Positions 15,148-22,499 of a DNA stretch of 64,000 nt are shown piece after piece (the first letter of the stretch is position 1; each line of letters opens with the position of its first letter). The notes below the pieces were generated by a model. That model made no database searches. It was not told the DNA's origin and saw only the letters and a program-made list of their open reading frames with translations. Source of the DNA: Aestuariivita sp. (GTDB taxonomy: Bacteria > Pseudomonadota > Alphaproteobacteria > Rhodobacterales > Rhodobacteraceae); the NCBI GenBank assembly GCA_018401465.1, contig JAGYKE010000004.1:434001-498000 (forward strand), read 5' to 3'. The position numbers and the translations under genes were made by a program.

Positions 15148-16070
15148 GTCGCGGCCTTCATCAATGCATTCACATGGGCGCGGGCAGAGCGCGCCAGCGC
15201 GCCCAGATCATAGCCCCCCTCAAGGGTCGAGACCACCCGTCCGCCGCAGAGATCAGTCGCGATGGCGCACAGCCGGTCAGTGAGCCAGGCGAAGTCGTCC
15301 TCGACCCAGTTCAGCTGGGCCAGCGGATCGTCGGCATGGGCGTCGAACCCGGCCGAGATCACGATCAGGTCGGGCCGGAAGGCACGCAGCCGGGGGAAGA
15401 CCCGGGCCTCGTATTCCGCGCGCATCGTCGCGCCGTCGCTTTCGGGGGGCAGGGGCACGTTCAGCACGTTGTCATGGGCGCCGCGTTCCGACGGCGTGCC
15501 CGTTCCGGGCCAGAGCGGCATCTGCTGGCTGGTGATGACCAGCGCGCGCGCCTCGTCCCACAGAAGGTCCTGCGTGCCGTTGCCATGATGGACGTCGAAA
15601 TCCACCACCGCGACCCGCGCCAGCCCATGCACCTCAAGCGCATGTTTGGCCGCCAGCGCGGCATTGCCGAACAGGCAGAACCCCATCGCGGTCGCCGTCT
15701 CGGCATGGTGGCCGGGCGGGCGGGTGGCGCAGAAGGCATTGCCCACCTCGCCGTCGAGCACCATGTCGACCCCCTTGACCACCGCCCCCGCCGCGCGCAG
15801 CGCCGCCGCGACCGATCCCGGCGACATCCATGTATCGGCGTCGATCTGGGCAAAGCCCTGTGTCGGTTCGGTGGCGCGGATGCGCGCGATGTAGTCGGCG
15901 GGATGGATGCGGCGCAGGTCGTCATCCGTGGCCAGTGGCGCCGCCACCCGCACAAGGTCGAGCCCTTCAAGCGCGTGCAGCACATGCTCCAGCCGCGCGA
16001 CGCGTTCGGGGTGACCTTCGGGCGTCACGTGGCCCAGGCAATCGGGATGGGTCACAAGGGCTGTCGCCAT
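15144..16070 (-). CDS. Histone deacetylase family protein (AcuC/acetylpolyamine amidohydrolase type)
   Basis: Zinc-dependent amidohydrolase of the arginase/deacetylase fold, 308 aa, cytoplasmic. Active-site features: His-His in RPPGHHAETATAMGFC, zinc ligands Asp and His in VDFDVHHGNGTQD and Asp in ISAGFDAHADDPL, and the transition-state Tyr in LEGGYDLGAL. It heads the xseB-ispA-dxs unit (4-base overlap with xseB). The substrate, whether an acetylated protein, polyamine or other amide, cannot be read from the sequence. Confidence 0.9.
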   Translation of the reverse strand: MATALVTHPDCLGHVTPEGHPERVARLEHVLHALEGLDLVRVAAPLATDDDLRRIHPADYIARIRATEPTQGFAQIDADTWMSPGSVAAALRAAGAVVKGVDMVLDGEVGNAFCATRPPGHHAETATAMGFCLFGNAALAAKHALEVHGLARVAVVDFDVHHGNGTQDLLWDEARALVITSQQMPLWPGTGTPSERGAHDNVLNVPLPPESDGATMRAEYEARVFPRLRAFRPDLIVISAGFDAHADDPLAQLNWVEDDFAWLTDRLCAIATDLCGGRVVSTLEGGYDLGALARSARAHVNALMKAAT

Positions 16071-16084
16071 GACGGAACCTTCCT

Positions 16085-16118
16085 GCTTCTTCTCGTTTCA
16101 AATACGCAAATCCCGCCC
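16085..16118 (+). repeat. 34-bp dispersed repeat, copy 2
   Basis: Identical over 34 bases to 6454-6487. This copy lies in the 69-base spacer between the petR stop (16140, minus) and the deacetylase-family start (16070, minus). It is in opposite orientation relative to its upstream gene compared with copy 1. Confidence 0.85.
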
Positions 16119-16139
16119 GCGCCACCAGCGCGGCGGCCC

Positions 16140-16844
16140 TCAGTCGGGCGCCAGCATGTAACCGGCCCCGCGCACGGTCTGCAGATAGCGGGGCTGCTTG
16201 GGGTTGTCCTCGATCTTGCGGCGCAGGCGGGTGATCTGGACATCCACCGCGCGCTCCTGCGCCTGACCACGGTCGCGGCCCAGATCCTCGACCAGTTTGG
16301 TGCGGCTCACCGCTTCGCCCGGGCGGGCCGAGAAGATGCGCATCAGCTGCGCCTCGGTCGCGGTCAGGCGGATGGGCTGGTCGCCGCGCCACAATTCGCC
16401 CCGGTCGATGTCATAGCGGATCGGGCCAAGATGCAGGATCTTCGGCGCGGCGTCGCGGGCGGACGGTTCCGGCATCCGCCGCAGGATCGCGTTGATGCGC
16501 AGCAGCAGTTCCTTGGGCTCGAACGGCTTGGCAAGATAGTCGTCCGCCCCGGCCTCGAGGCCCGCGATGCGATGTTCGGTCTCGCCCCGCGCGGTCAAGA
16601 GCAGGATCGGCGTCTGGGATGTTTCGCGCAAGGACCGCGTCAGGGTCACGCCATCCTCGCCCGGCATCATCACGTCCATCACGATCAGGTCGAAGTCGAG
16701 CCCCGACAGGATGCGCCGCGCATGGGCCGCGTCGCGCGCGGCGGTCACAAGGAAGCCGTTGCGCATGAGGAATTTCTTGAGCAGGTCGCGGATGCGTTCG
16801 TCATCATCCACGATCAGCAGATGGGCGACGTTGTCGGGTGTCAT
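16140..16844 (-). CDS. petR: OmpR-family response regulator PetR
   Basis: DNA-binding response regulator of 234 aa. The receiver domain (about 8-122) has acidic residues D-D-D at 13-15, phosphoacceptor Asp57 in LIVMDVMMPGEDG and Lys in YLAKPFEPKEL. The C-terminal winged helix (about 135-232) includes R-A-V-D-V-Q-I-T-R-L-R-R-K and V-R-G-A-G-Y-M-L. It overlaps the MarR-type gene by 4 bases (ATGA). This petP-petR pairing is known from Rhodobacter capsulatus, where it regulates cytochrome bc1 and other genes. No cognate kinase is adjacent, as in Rhodobacter. The symbol rests on the paired context. Confidence 0.82.
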   Translation of the reverse strand: MTPDNVAHLLIVDDDERIRDLLKKFLMRNGFLVTAARDAAHARRILSGLDFDLIVMDVMMPGEDGVTLTRSLRETSQTPILLLTARGETEHRIAGLEAGADDYLAKPFEPKELLLRINAILRRMPEPSARDAAPKILHLGPIRYDIDRGELWRGDQPIRLTATEAQLMRIFSARPGEAVSRTKLVEDLGRDRGQAQERAVDVQITRLRRKIEDNPKQPRYLQTVRGAGYMLAPD

Positions 16845-17353
16845 TGCCCGCCATCCCTGAGCCGGACATAGGTGCGGCGCAGATCCGCCTCCATCATCGC
16901 CTCGAGCACCTGGCGGAAGCCCGCGACCGCTTCGGGCCCTGCCGCGCGATAGGCGGCGCGCATGCGCGCGCGCTGCGCATCCGACAGCCGCGCCTCAAGC
17001 GCCGCGCCCTGTTCGGTGAGGAAGAGATGGCGTTCGCGCTTGTCCGACTGACCCACCCGGCTTTCGACCAGACCGTCCTCGATCAGGGTGCGCAGCACGC
17101 GGTTGAGCGACTGCTTGGTCACACCAAGAATGGCGAGCAGGTTGTTGACCGTGGTGCCCGGGGCGCGGTTGATGAAATGGATCGCGCGGTGATGGGCGCG
17201 GCCATAGCTGAGATCGGACAGGATGCGGTCGGGATCGGCAGTGAAACCGCGATAGGCGAAGAACATCGCCTCGATCCCCTGACGGAGCTGTTCGTCCGTC
17301 AGGTAGAGCAGGCTTTCGCCGGAATACGAGGCTGCGCTGCGCGGTTCGGCCAT
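16841..17353 (-). CDS. petP: MarR-family regulator PetP
   Basis: A 170-aa MarR-type winged-helix protein. The region R-A-H-H-R-A-I-H-F-I-N-R-A-P-G-T-T-V is followed by the recognition-helix segment L-G-V-T-K-Q-S-L-N-R-V-L-R-T-L and the wing E-S-R-V-G-Q-S-D-K-R-E-R-H. It is coupled to petR. A pair of overlapping dyads (17385-17409) lies 32 bases upstream of its start and could be its own operator. It is divergent from ilvE. Confidence 0.82.
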   Translation of the reverse strand: MAEPRSAASYSGESLLYLTDEQLRQGIEAMFFAYRGFTADPDRILSDLSYGRAHHRAIHFINRAPGTTVNNLLAILGVTKQSLNRVLRTLIEDGLVESRVGQSDKRERHLFLTEQGAALEARLSDAQRARMRAAYRAAGPEAVAGFRQVLEAMMEADLRRTYVRLRDGGQ

Positions 17354-17384
17354 GATTTCGTCTTTCTGCGTCGTGCGCAGCTTA

Positions 17385-17424
17385 TGTCAGCCTTGTTGAC
17401 ATTCCAACAGCGAAAAGGTATCGA
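17385..17424 (+). promoter_or_regulatory. petP/ilvE divergent promoter with overlapping dyads
   Basis: TGTCA-N7-TGACA (17385-17401) overlaps TGTTG-N6-CAACA (17394-17409). A sigma70-like promoter reading towards ilvE fits here: TTGACA at 17396-17401, 17-base spacer, TATCGA at 17419-17424. The dyad symmetry suits a MarR-type dimer such as PetP. Confidence 0.45.
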
Positions 17425-17509
17425 ATCGCAGTTTTGGCGCAATATCATGTCCGCTTCGGACCCATCTGCGCAACAAATGAAAAGCACGTATGCGACGGGA
17501 GAAGCAAAG

Positions 17510-18376
17510 ATGGCTGGGTATGACGACCGCGACGGGAAAATCTGGCTGGATGGCCAGTTGGTGGACTGGCGCGGGGCACAGGTTCATGTGCTGACCCATG
17601 CGCTGCACTATGCGTCATCGGTGTTCGAGGGGGAGCGCTGCTATGACGGCAAGATCTTCCTCGGCCACGAACATTCCAAGCGCCTGCTGAAGTCGGGCGA
17701 GCTGATCGACATGCCGATCCCATACACGCCGGAAGAGATCGACGCCGCAAAGGAAGCGGTGCTCAAGGCCAATGGCCTGACCAATGCCTATGTCCGCGCC
17801 TTCGCCTGGCGCGGCGCGGGCGAAGACATGGGCGTCGCGTCGCGCCGCAACCCGGTGCAGATGGCCGTCGCGGCCTGGGAATGGGGCAGCTATTACGGCG
17901 ACGCAAAGATGAAGGGCGCGAAGCTTGACATCGCCAAGTGGCGCCGCCCCGATCCGGCGACTGCGCCCAGCCAGGCCAAGGCGGCGGGGCTTTACATGAT
18001 CGCCACGATGTCGAAGCACGCGGCCGAGGCGAAGGGATGCTCGGACGCGATGATGTTCGACTATCGCGGCTACGTCGCCGAGGCGACGGGCGCCAACATC
18101 TTCTTCGTGAAGGACGGCGAAGTGCACACGCCGAAGGCCGACGCCTTCCTGAACGGCCTGACCCGGCAGGCGGTGATCCGGATGCTGGAAGACCGCCAGA
18201 TCAAGGTGCATGAACGGCACATCATGCCCGAGGAGCTGGAAGGGTTCGAGCAGTGCTGGCTGACCGGCACGGCGGCCGAGGTCACGCCCGTGGGCCAGAT
18301 CGGCGATTATACCTTCGAGGTGGGCGCGCTGACCCGCGAGGTGGCTGCGGCCTACGAGAAGCTGGTGCGCGCCTGA
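17510..18376 (+). CDS. ilvE: Branched-chain amino acid aminotransferase
   Basis: PLP-dependent (fold type IV) enzyme for the last step of leucine, isoleucine and valine synthesis. Start at ATG 17510 (M-A-G-Y-D-D-R-D) with GGGAGA upstream, giving 288 aa, the usual size. Substrate and PLP features: H-V-L-T-H-A-L-H-Y-A-S-S-V-F-E-G-E-R at the N-terminus, catalytic Lys around residue 157 in the A-S-Q/P-S-Q-A-K-A-A-G-L-Y segment, and G-Y-V-A-E-A-T-G-A-N-I-F-F. A longer in-frame extension upstream overlaps petP and is not credible. Confidence 0.95.
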   Translation: MAGYDDRDGKIWLDGQLVDWRGAQVHVLTHALHYASSVFEGERCYDGKIFLGHEHSKRLLKSGELIDMPIPYTPEEIDAAKEAVLKANGLTNAYVRAFAWRGAGEDMGVASRRNPVQMAVAAWEWGSYYGDAKMKGAKLDIAKWRRPDPATAPSQAKAAGLYMIATMSKHAAEAKGCSDAMMFDYRGYVAEATGANIFFVKDGEVHTPKADAFLNGLTRQAVIRMLEDRQIKVHERHIMPEELEGFEQCWLTGTAAEVTPVGQIGDYTFEVGALTREVAAAYEKLVRA

Positions 18377-18386
18377 GGGGCGGAGC

Positions 18387-18403
18387 AGGGGGCTCTGCCC
18401 CCT
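18387..18403 (+). terminator. Hairpin after ilvE
   Basis: AGGGGGC (18387-18393), TCT loop, GCCCCCT (18397-18403), 10 bases after the ilvE stop. It lies between convergent ilvE and cobO and is followed by a diverged copy of the dispersed repeat near 18425-18455. Confidence 0.6.
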
Positions 18404-18457
18404 CGCCCCTGCGGGGCTCACCCCCGGGATATTTGTGAACCCGAAGAAGAGGGGGCG

Positions 18458-19057
18458 TCAGAAATCGACGCCCCTTTGCGCCTTGATGCCCGCGGCGTAG
18501 GGGTGCTTGATCTCGGTCATCTCGGTGACGAGATCGGCGTAGTCCATCAGGTCGGGCTTGGCGTCGCGGCCCGTGAGGATGACGCCGGTGCGGTCATGCC
18601 GTGCCTTCAGCCCGTCGAGGACGGTCTGCACATCGAGATAATCGTAGCGCAGCGCGATGTTGATTTCGTCAAGCACGACGAGGTCGTAGTCGCCGCTTTC
18701 CATGAAGTCGCGGGCGCGCGCAAAGGCGGCTTCGGCGGCGGCGATGTCGCGGTCGCGGTCCTGGGTGTCCCAGGTGAAGCCTTCGCCCATCGTGGCCCAG
18801 GTCACGCCGCCCAGGCGGTCGAAGAACTGCTTTTCGCCGGTGATCCAGGTGCCCTTTATGAACTGCACCACGGCGACGGACTGGCCCCAGCCCAGCGCGC
18901 GCACGATCACGCCGAAGGCCGAGGAGGACTTGCCCTTGCCGTCGCCGGTATGGACGAGGACAAGGCCGCGGCCGGGATCACCCGCTTCGGCCACGCGGGC
19001 GCGGTGGTCGGCCTGCATCTTCTGCATCTTCGCCTTGTGGTCGGCAGCTTCGGTCAT
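18458..19057 (-). CDS. cobO: Cob(I)yrinic acid a,c-diamide adenosyltransferase
   Basis: Transfers the adenosyl group of ATP to reduced corrinoids for coenzyme B12 synthesis or salvage (CobO/BtuR family). Start at ATG 19055-19057 (M-T-E-A-A-D-H-K) gives 199 aa; a longer frame upstream overlaps the EamA gene and is not used. The N-terminal P-loop-like motif is VHTGDGKGKSSSAFG; further family stretches are VVQFIKGTWITGE, LVVLDEINIALRYDY and ILTGRDAK. No cobalamin riboswitch is visible in the short leader. Confidence 0.93.
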   Translation of the reverse strand: MTEAADHKAKMQKMQADHRARVAEAGDPGRGLVLVHTGDGKGKSSSAFGVIVRALGWGQSVAVVQFIKGTWITGEKQFFDRLGGVTWATMGEGFTWDTQDRDRDIAAAEAAFARARDFMESGDYDLVVLDEINIALRYDYLDVQTVLDGLKARHDRTGVILTGRDAKPDLMDYADLVTEMTEIKHPYAAGIKAQRGVDF

Positions 19058-19113
19058 TGGGGTGTCTCCGTGTTGCGGGGGCGATGGTAGCGGGGCTGCG
19101 CGGGGCGGCAAGC

Positions 19114-20055
19114 CTAGCCTGCCTTGGGGTCGCTGACGGCGCGGGACTTGGGCCGCTCGACCCCCAGCTGGCGTTCGCGCCAGATCACCAGCACGCCGCC
19201 GCCGATCACGAGCGCGGCCCCGCCCAGCATGACAAGGGTCGGCGTCTCTCCGAACCAGACATAGCCGATGATGACCGCGAAGATCATCGAGGCGTATTCG
19301 TAGGGCGCCAGCAGCGAGGCACCGCCGAAGCGGTAGGCCGAAGTGATCATGATCTGCGCGACCCCCCCGATGAGGCCGGCCGAAATCAGGAACCCGGCCG
19401 CGTGCGGCGAAGGCGGAACCCAGCCGAAGGGTACCGTCAGCAGGGCGAGGAAGGTCGCCGTCAGCGAGAAGTAGAAAACGATCGCCGCGGTGTGTTCGGT
19501 TTCGACCATGCGGCGGACATGGATCTGCACCACCGACCGCAGCATCGTCGCAAAAAGAATGAGGAGCGCGCCGAGCGTCGCGCCCTCCTGCAGGCTCTCG
19601 GCGCCGGACAGGCGCGGCCAGAGCATGATGACCACGCCCACCAGCCCGATCAGGACCGCGGTCACGCGGATCATCCGGATGCGTTCGCCCAGCAGGATCG
19701 CGGCGAGGATGACGGTGAAAATCGGCGTGGCGAAGCCGATGGCGGTCACCTCGGGCAGTGGCAGGAGGCCCAGACCGGTGAAGGTCAGGCCCATCGCCGT
19801 CGTTCCCATGATGCCGCGCCAGAAGTGGAAGCCGGGGCGCATCGTGATCAGGCCCTGCCGCAACTGCCCGCGCAGGACCAGCCACACAAGGATCACCGGG
19901 ATGGCGAAGGCGGAGCGGAAGAAAACTGCCTGTCCCGGGGGCACTTCGTCGGCGGTGGCCTTGACCAGCGCGCCCAGCAGCACGAACAGGAAGATGGCCG
20001 CCAGCTTGAGCGTGACGGCCAGTCCTGGTCGATGCGATGTTAAGTTTTCGGCCAC
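19114..20055 (-). CDS. EamA/DMT superfamily transporter
   Basis: Inner-membrane protein of 313 aa with about ten transmembrane segments arranged as two EamA repeats (about residues 12-145 and 160-290). It has a positively charged C-terminal tail. It lies 56 bases upstream of cobO on the same strand, so it may be co-transcribed. Family members export amino acids, nucleosides or other metabolites; the substrate is not readable here. Confidence 0.85.
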   Translation of the reverse strand: MAENLTSHRPGLAVTLKLAAIFLFVLLGALVKATADEVPPGQAVFFRSAFAIPVILVWLVLRGQLRQGLITMRPGFHFWRGIMGTTAMGLTFTGLGLLPLPEVTAIGFATPIFTVILAAILLGERIRMIRVTAVLIGLVGVVIMLWPRLSGAESLQEGATLGALLILFATMLRSVVQIHVRRMVETEHTAAIVFYFSLTATFLALLTVPFGWVPPSPHAAGFLISAGLIGGVAQIMITSAYRFGGASLLAPYEYASMIFAVIIGYVWFGETPTLVMLGGAALVIGGGVLVIWRERQLGVERPKSRAVSDPKAG

Positions 20056-20103
20056 GCCCCAGACTTGCGCCTTTCGGGCACGGAAGGCAAGCGCGTGCCG
20101 TTG

Positions 20104-21165
20104 TCAGCGGCAGGCGGAGAGCGTGTCGGCCATGGAGGTCAGGAGCGCGGGATAAAGCCCGGGGCCCGGCGTCAGATCGGCGCCCAGCGGGTCGATCACC
20201 CCGGTCGTGACATCCGTGCCATCGAAGAGCGCGGCGATCAGACCCGGGTTGAACTGCGGTTCGGCCAGCGCGCAGGTCACCCCGCGGTCAGTGACGGCCG
20301 CCTGCAGTTCGGCGATGCGGGCCGCGCCCGGTTCGGTCGCATCCGACAGCGAGATCGCGCCCAGCGTTTCCACGCCGAATCGGCGTTCGAAATACTGGTA
20401 GGCGTCGTGGAAGACGACAAAGCCCTGCGGCGGCGTCTCGGCGAAGCGGGCAGAGATGGCGGCCTGAACCGTGTCGATTTCGGCGATGCCGGCTTCGGCA
20501 TTGGCGCGGTAGGCCCCGGCATGATCGGGGTCGAGCGCTGAGAGCGCGTCGGCGATGGCAGTCATCCAGAGCTTGGCATTTTCCGGGTCGAGCCAGGCAT
20601 GTGGATCGGTGCCGTCATGCGCATGGTCGTGGCCGTGGTCATGCGCGTGATCGTCCTTCTTCGCATCGTCATGGCCATGATCGTGGTCGTGCCCATGATC
20701 GTCCTTTTTGGCGTGGTCATGATCATGGTCATGCGCATGGTCGTCCTTCTTGGCATGCGCGTGGTCATGCCCGTGATCATCGTGATCGTCGTCATGCCCG
20801 CCGAAGACAGCGCCTTCGCGGAAGTCGTGGGTCACCACCCCGTCAAGCGCGATGAGTTCCAGAACCTTCGCGTCGCCCGCCAGCGTTTCGATCGGCTTTT
20901 CCAGCCAGGGCGTCAGGTCATGGCCGACCCAGATCACGAGATCGGCCTGTTCCAGCGCCGCGGCCTCGGAGGGGCGCATGGAATGGCCATGGGGCGAGGC
21001 GCCGGGCGGCAGGATCAGGTCGGGTTCGCCCACGCCCGCCATGACGCGCGCCACCAGCGAATGAACGGGCGCGATGTCGACAGAGACGCGGACGCTTTCA
21101 CCGGCGAGGGCGGGGGTCGCCAGGGCCAGGGATGCGGCAAGACACAGGGAAAACCGGGGATGCAT
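20104..21165 (-). CDS. znuA: Zinc ABC transporter substrate-binding protein ZnuA
   Basis: Periplasmic zinc-binding protein of the cluster-9 type, 353 aa. A signal peptide (residues 1-21, ending A-L-A-G-E) is followed by the metal site: His in VDIAPVHSLVARVM, His in GHDL, His in DPHAWLDPENAKLW and Asp/Glu near the C-terminus. A very long His/Asp loop (about residues 122-190) holds three AKKDDH units between H-D repeats; such loops buffer zinc. Divergent from zur across 87 bases that contain a Zur box. Confidence 0.95.
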   Translation of the reverse strand: MHPRFSLCLAASLALATPALAGESVRVSVDIAPVHSLVARVMAGVGEPDLILPPGASPHGHSMRPSEAAALEQADLVIWVGHDLTPWLEKPIETLAGDAKVLELIALDGVVTHDFREGAVFGGHDDDHDDHGHDHAHAKKDDHAHDHDHDHAKKDDHGHDHDHGHDDAKKDDHAHDHGHDHAHDGTDPHAWLDPENAKLWMTAIADALSALDPDHAGAYRANAEAGIAEIDTVQAAISARFAETPPQGFVVFHDAYQYFERRFGVETLGAISLSDATEPGAARIAELQAAVTDRGVTCALAEPQFNPGLIAALFDGTDVTTGVIDPLGADLTPGPGLYPALLTSMADTLSACR

Positions 21166-21175
21166 GGAAACCTCG

Positions 21176-21190
21176 CGTTATGGTATAACG
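21176..21190. promoter_or_regulatory. Zur box between znuA and zur
   Basis: CGTTATGGTATAACG: 6-bp arms CGTTAT/ATAACG around GGT, close to the alphaproteobacterial Zur consensus (GTTAT-N-ATAAC type). It starts 11 bases upstream of znuA and is placed to repress both divergent units when zinc is plentiful. A weaker dyad (CTTGATA 21198-21204 with TATCAAG 21222-21228) follows on the zur side. Confidence 0.8.
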
Positions 21191-21252
21191 TGCCCGGCTT
21201 GATATGTGATAGCGTTGGTTCTATCAAGGCCGAATTCCGGAAAGGGCGTAGG

Positions 21253-21729
21253 ATGGCTTCTGTCGGGTTTTCTCACCACGATCACCGCACCTGCATCAGC
21301 GAAGCCGTCGCCGCAGCCGAGGATCACTGCATACGCAACGGGCTGCAGCTGACGCCGGTGCGGCGCCGGGTGCTCGAAATCCTGTTGCAGCAGCATCGCG
21401 GCATGGGGGCGTACGAGATCCTCGACATCCTGCGGACCGAAGGTTTCGGGTCGCAGCCGCCCGTGGTCTATCGCGCGCTGGCGTTCCTGTCGGAACACGG
21501 ATTCGTGCACCGGGTTGAAAAGCTCAACGCCTTCATCGCCTGCAGCCATCCCGGCGATACGCATGACCCGGCCTTCCTGATCTGCCGGGTCTGTTCATCG
21601 GTGGCCGAGGCGCAGGCCGAACCGCGCGGGGGCGCGCTGGGGCGCAGCGCGCGCGACGCCGGGTTCCGGATCGAGACCGCCGTGGTCGAGGCCGAAGGCA
21701 TCTGCCCGAATTGCCAGGCCCGCGCATGA
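21253..21729 (+). CDS. zur: Zinc uptake regulator Zur (Fur family)
   Basis: A 158-aa Fur-family repressor. Start at ATG 21253 (M-A-S-V-G-F-S-H-H-D-H) after GGAAAGGG; the open frame further upstream overlaps znuA and is rejected. The winged helix is at about 30-90 (L-T-P-V-R-R-R-V-L-E-I-L, then Q-P-P-V-V-Y-R-A-L-A-F-L). Structural zinc Cys pairs are in LICRVCSSV and GICPNCQARA. First gene of zur-znuC-(GIY-YIG)-znuB; its stop overlaps znuC by 4 bases. Confidence 0.93.
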   Translation: MASVGFSHHDHRTCISEAVAAAEDHCIRNGLQLTPVRRRVLEILLQQHRGMGAYEILDILRTEGFGSQPPVVYRALAFLSEHGFVHRVEKLNAFIACSHPGDTHDPAFLICRVCSSVAEAQAEPRGGALGRSARDAGFRIETAVVEAEGICPNCQARA

Positions 21730-22499
21730 GCCTTGTGGAAACCCGGCATCTGGGTGTCGACCTTGGGGGCAAGACCGTTCTGCAGGGCGTCGATTTCCGC
21801 ATCGACCCGGGCGAGATCGTGACCGTTGTCGGCCCGAACGGATCGGGCAAGTCGACGCTTTTGCGGCTGATCGTGGGGGCGGTCGCGCCGTCGCGGGGGA
21901 CAATCACGCGCAAGCCGGGACTGCGCATCGGTTACGTGCCGCAGAAGCTGCATATCGACCCGACGCTGCCGATGACGGTGATGCGCTTTCTCGGCCTGCC
22001 GCGGCGCGTCGCGCGCCGTGCGGCGGACGAGGCGCTGCGGCGCGCAGGCGCCGAAGGGCTGGCGGACCGGCAGATGACAGACCTGTCCGGCGGGCAGTTC
22101 CAGCGGGTGATGCTGGCGCGCGCGCTCTTGTCGGCGCCGGAGTTGCTGATTCTCGACGAACCGACGCAAGGGTTGGACCAGCCCGGTTCGGCCGCCTTCT
22201 ATCGCCGCATCGACGAGGTGCGCGCCGAACTTGGCTGTGCGGTGCTGATGGTCAGCCATGAACTGCATGTCGTCATGGCGGCGTCCGACCGGGTCATCTG
22301 CCTCAACGGGCATGTCTGTTGCGAAGGGGCGCCGGAACATGTCGCCTCGGCCCCGGAATACCGGGCGCTGTTCGGGACCGGCACGCAGGGCGCGCTCGCG
22401 CTGTACCGGCACGAACACAATCACAGCCACGATCACGCGCATGGGCACGGGCATGACCATGGTCATGATCACAAGCACGGACACGAGGCGGCGGAATGA
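21726..22499 (+). CDS. znuC: Zinc ABC transporter ATPase ZnuC
   Basis: ATP-binding subunit for high-affinity zinc uptake, 257 aa, starting at the ATG that overlaps the zur stop. Walker A is GPNGSGKSTLLRL, the signature is DLSGGQFQRVMLARAL and Walker B is LLILDEPTQGLDQ. The last ~30 residues are a His-rich tail (H-E-H-N-H-S-H-D-H-A-H-G-H-G-H) that may hold zinc near the pore. The stop overlaps the start of the GIY-YIG gene (ATGA), not znuB. Confidence 0.95.
   Translation: MSLVETRHLGVDLGGKTVLQGVDFRIDPGEIVTVVGPNGSGKSTLLRLIVGAVAPSRGTITRKPGLRIGYVPQKLHIDPTLPMTVMRFLGLPRRVARRAADEALRRAGAEGLADRQMTDLSGGQFQRVMLARALLSAPELLILDEPTQGLDQPGSAAFYRRIDEVRAELGCAVLMVSHELHVVMAASDRVICLNGHVCCEGAPEHVASAPEYRALFGTGTQGALALYRHEHNHSHDHAHGHGHDHGHDHKHGHEAAE

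Noticed and set aside
15174-16871. A 565-codon plus-strand frame opposite the deacetylase-family and petR genes
   Set aside because: It crosses three real genes and the spacer repeat; no ribosome site or domain.
19058-19113. Cobalamin riboswitch before cobO
   Set aside because: The spacer to the EamA gene is only 56 bases and has no B12-box-like sequence.
20590-20805. Short DNA repeats that could suggest a CRISPR or satellite array
   Set aside because: They are in-frame codon repeats for His and Asp in the ZnuA metal loop; no regular repeat-spacer structure.
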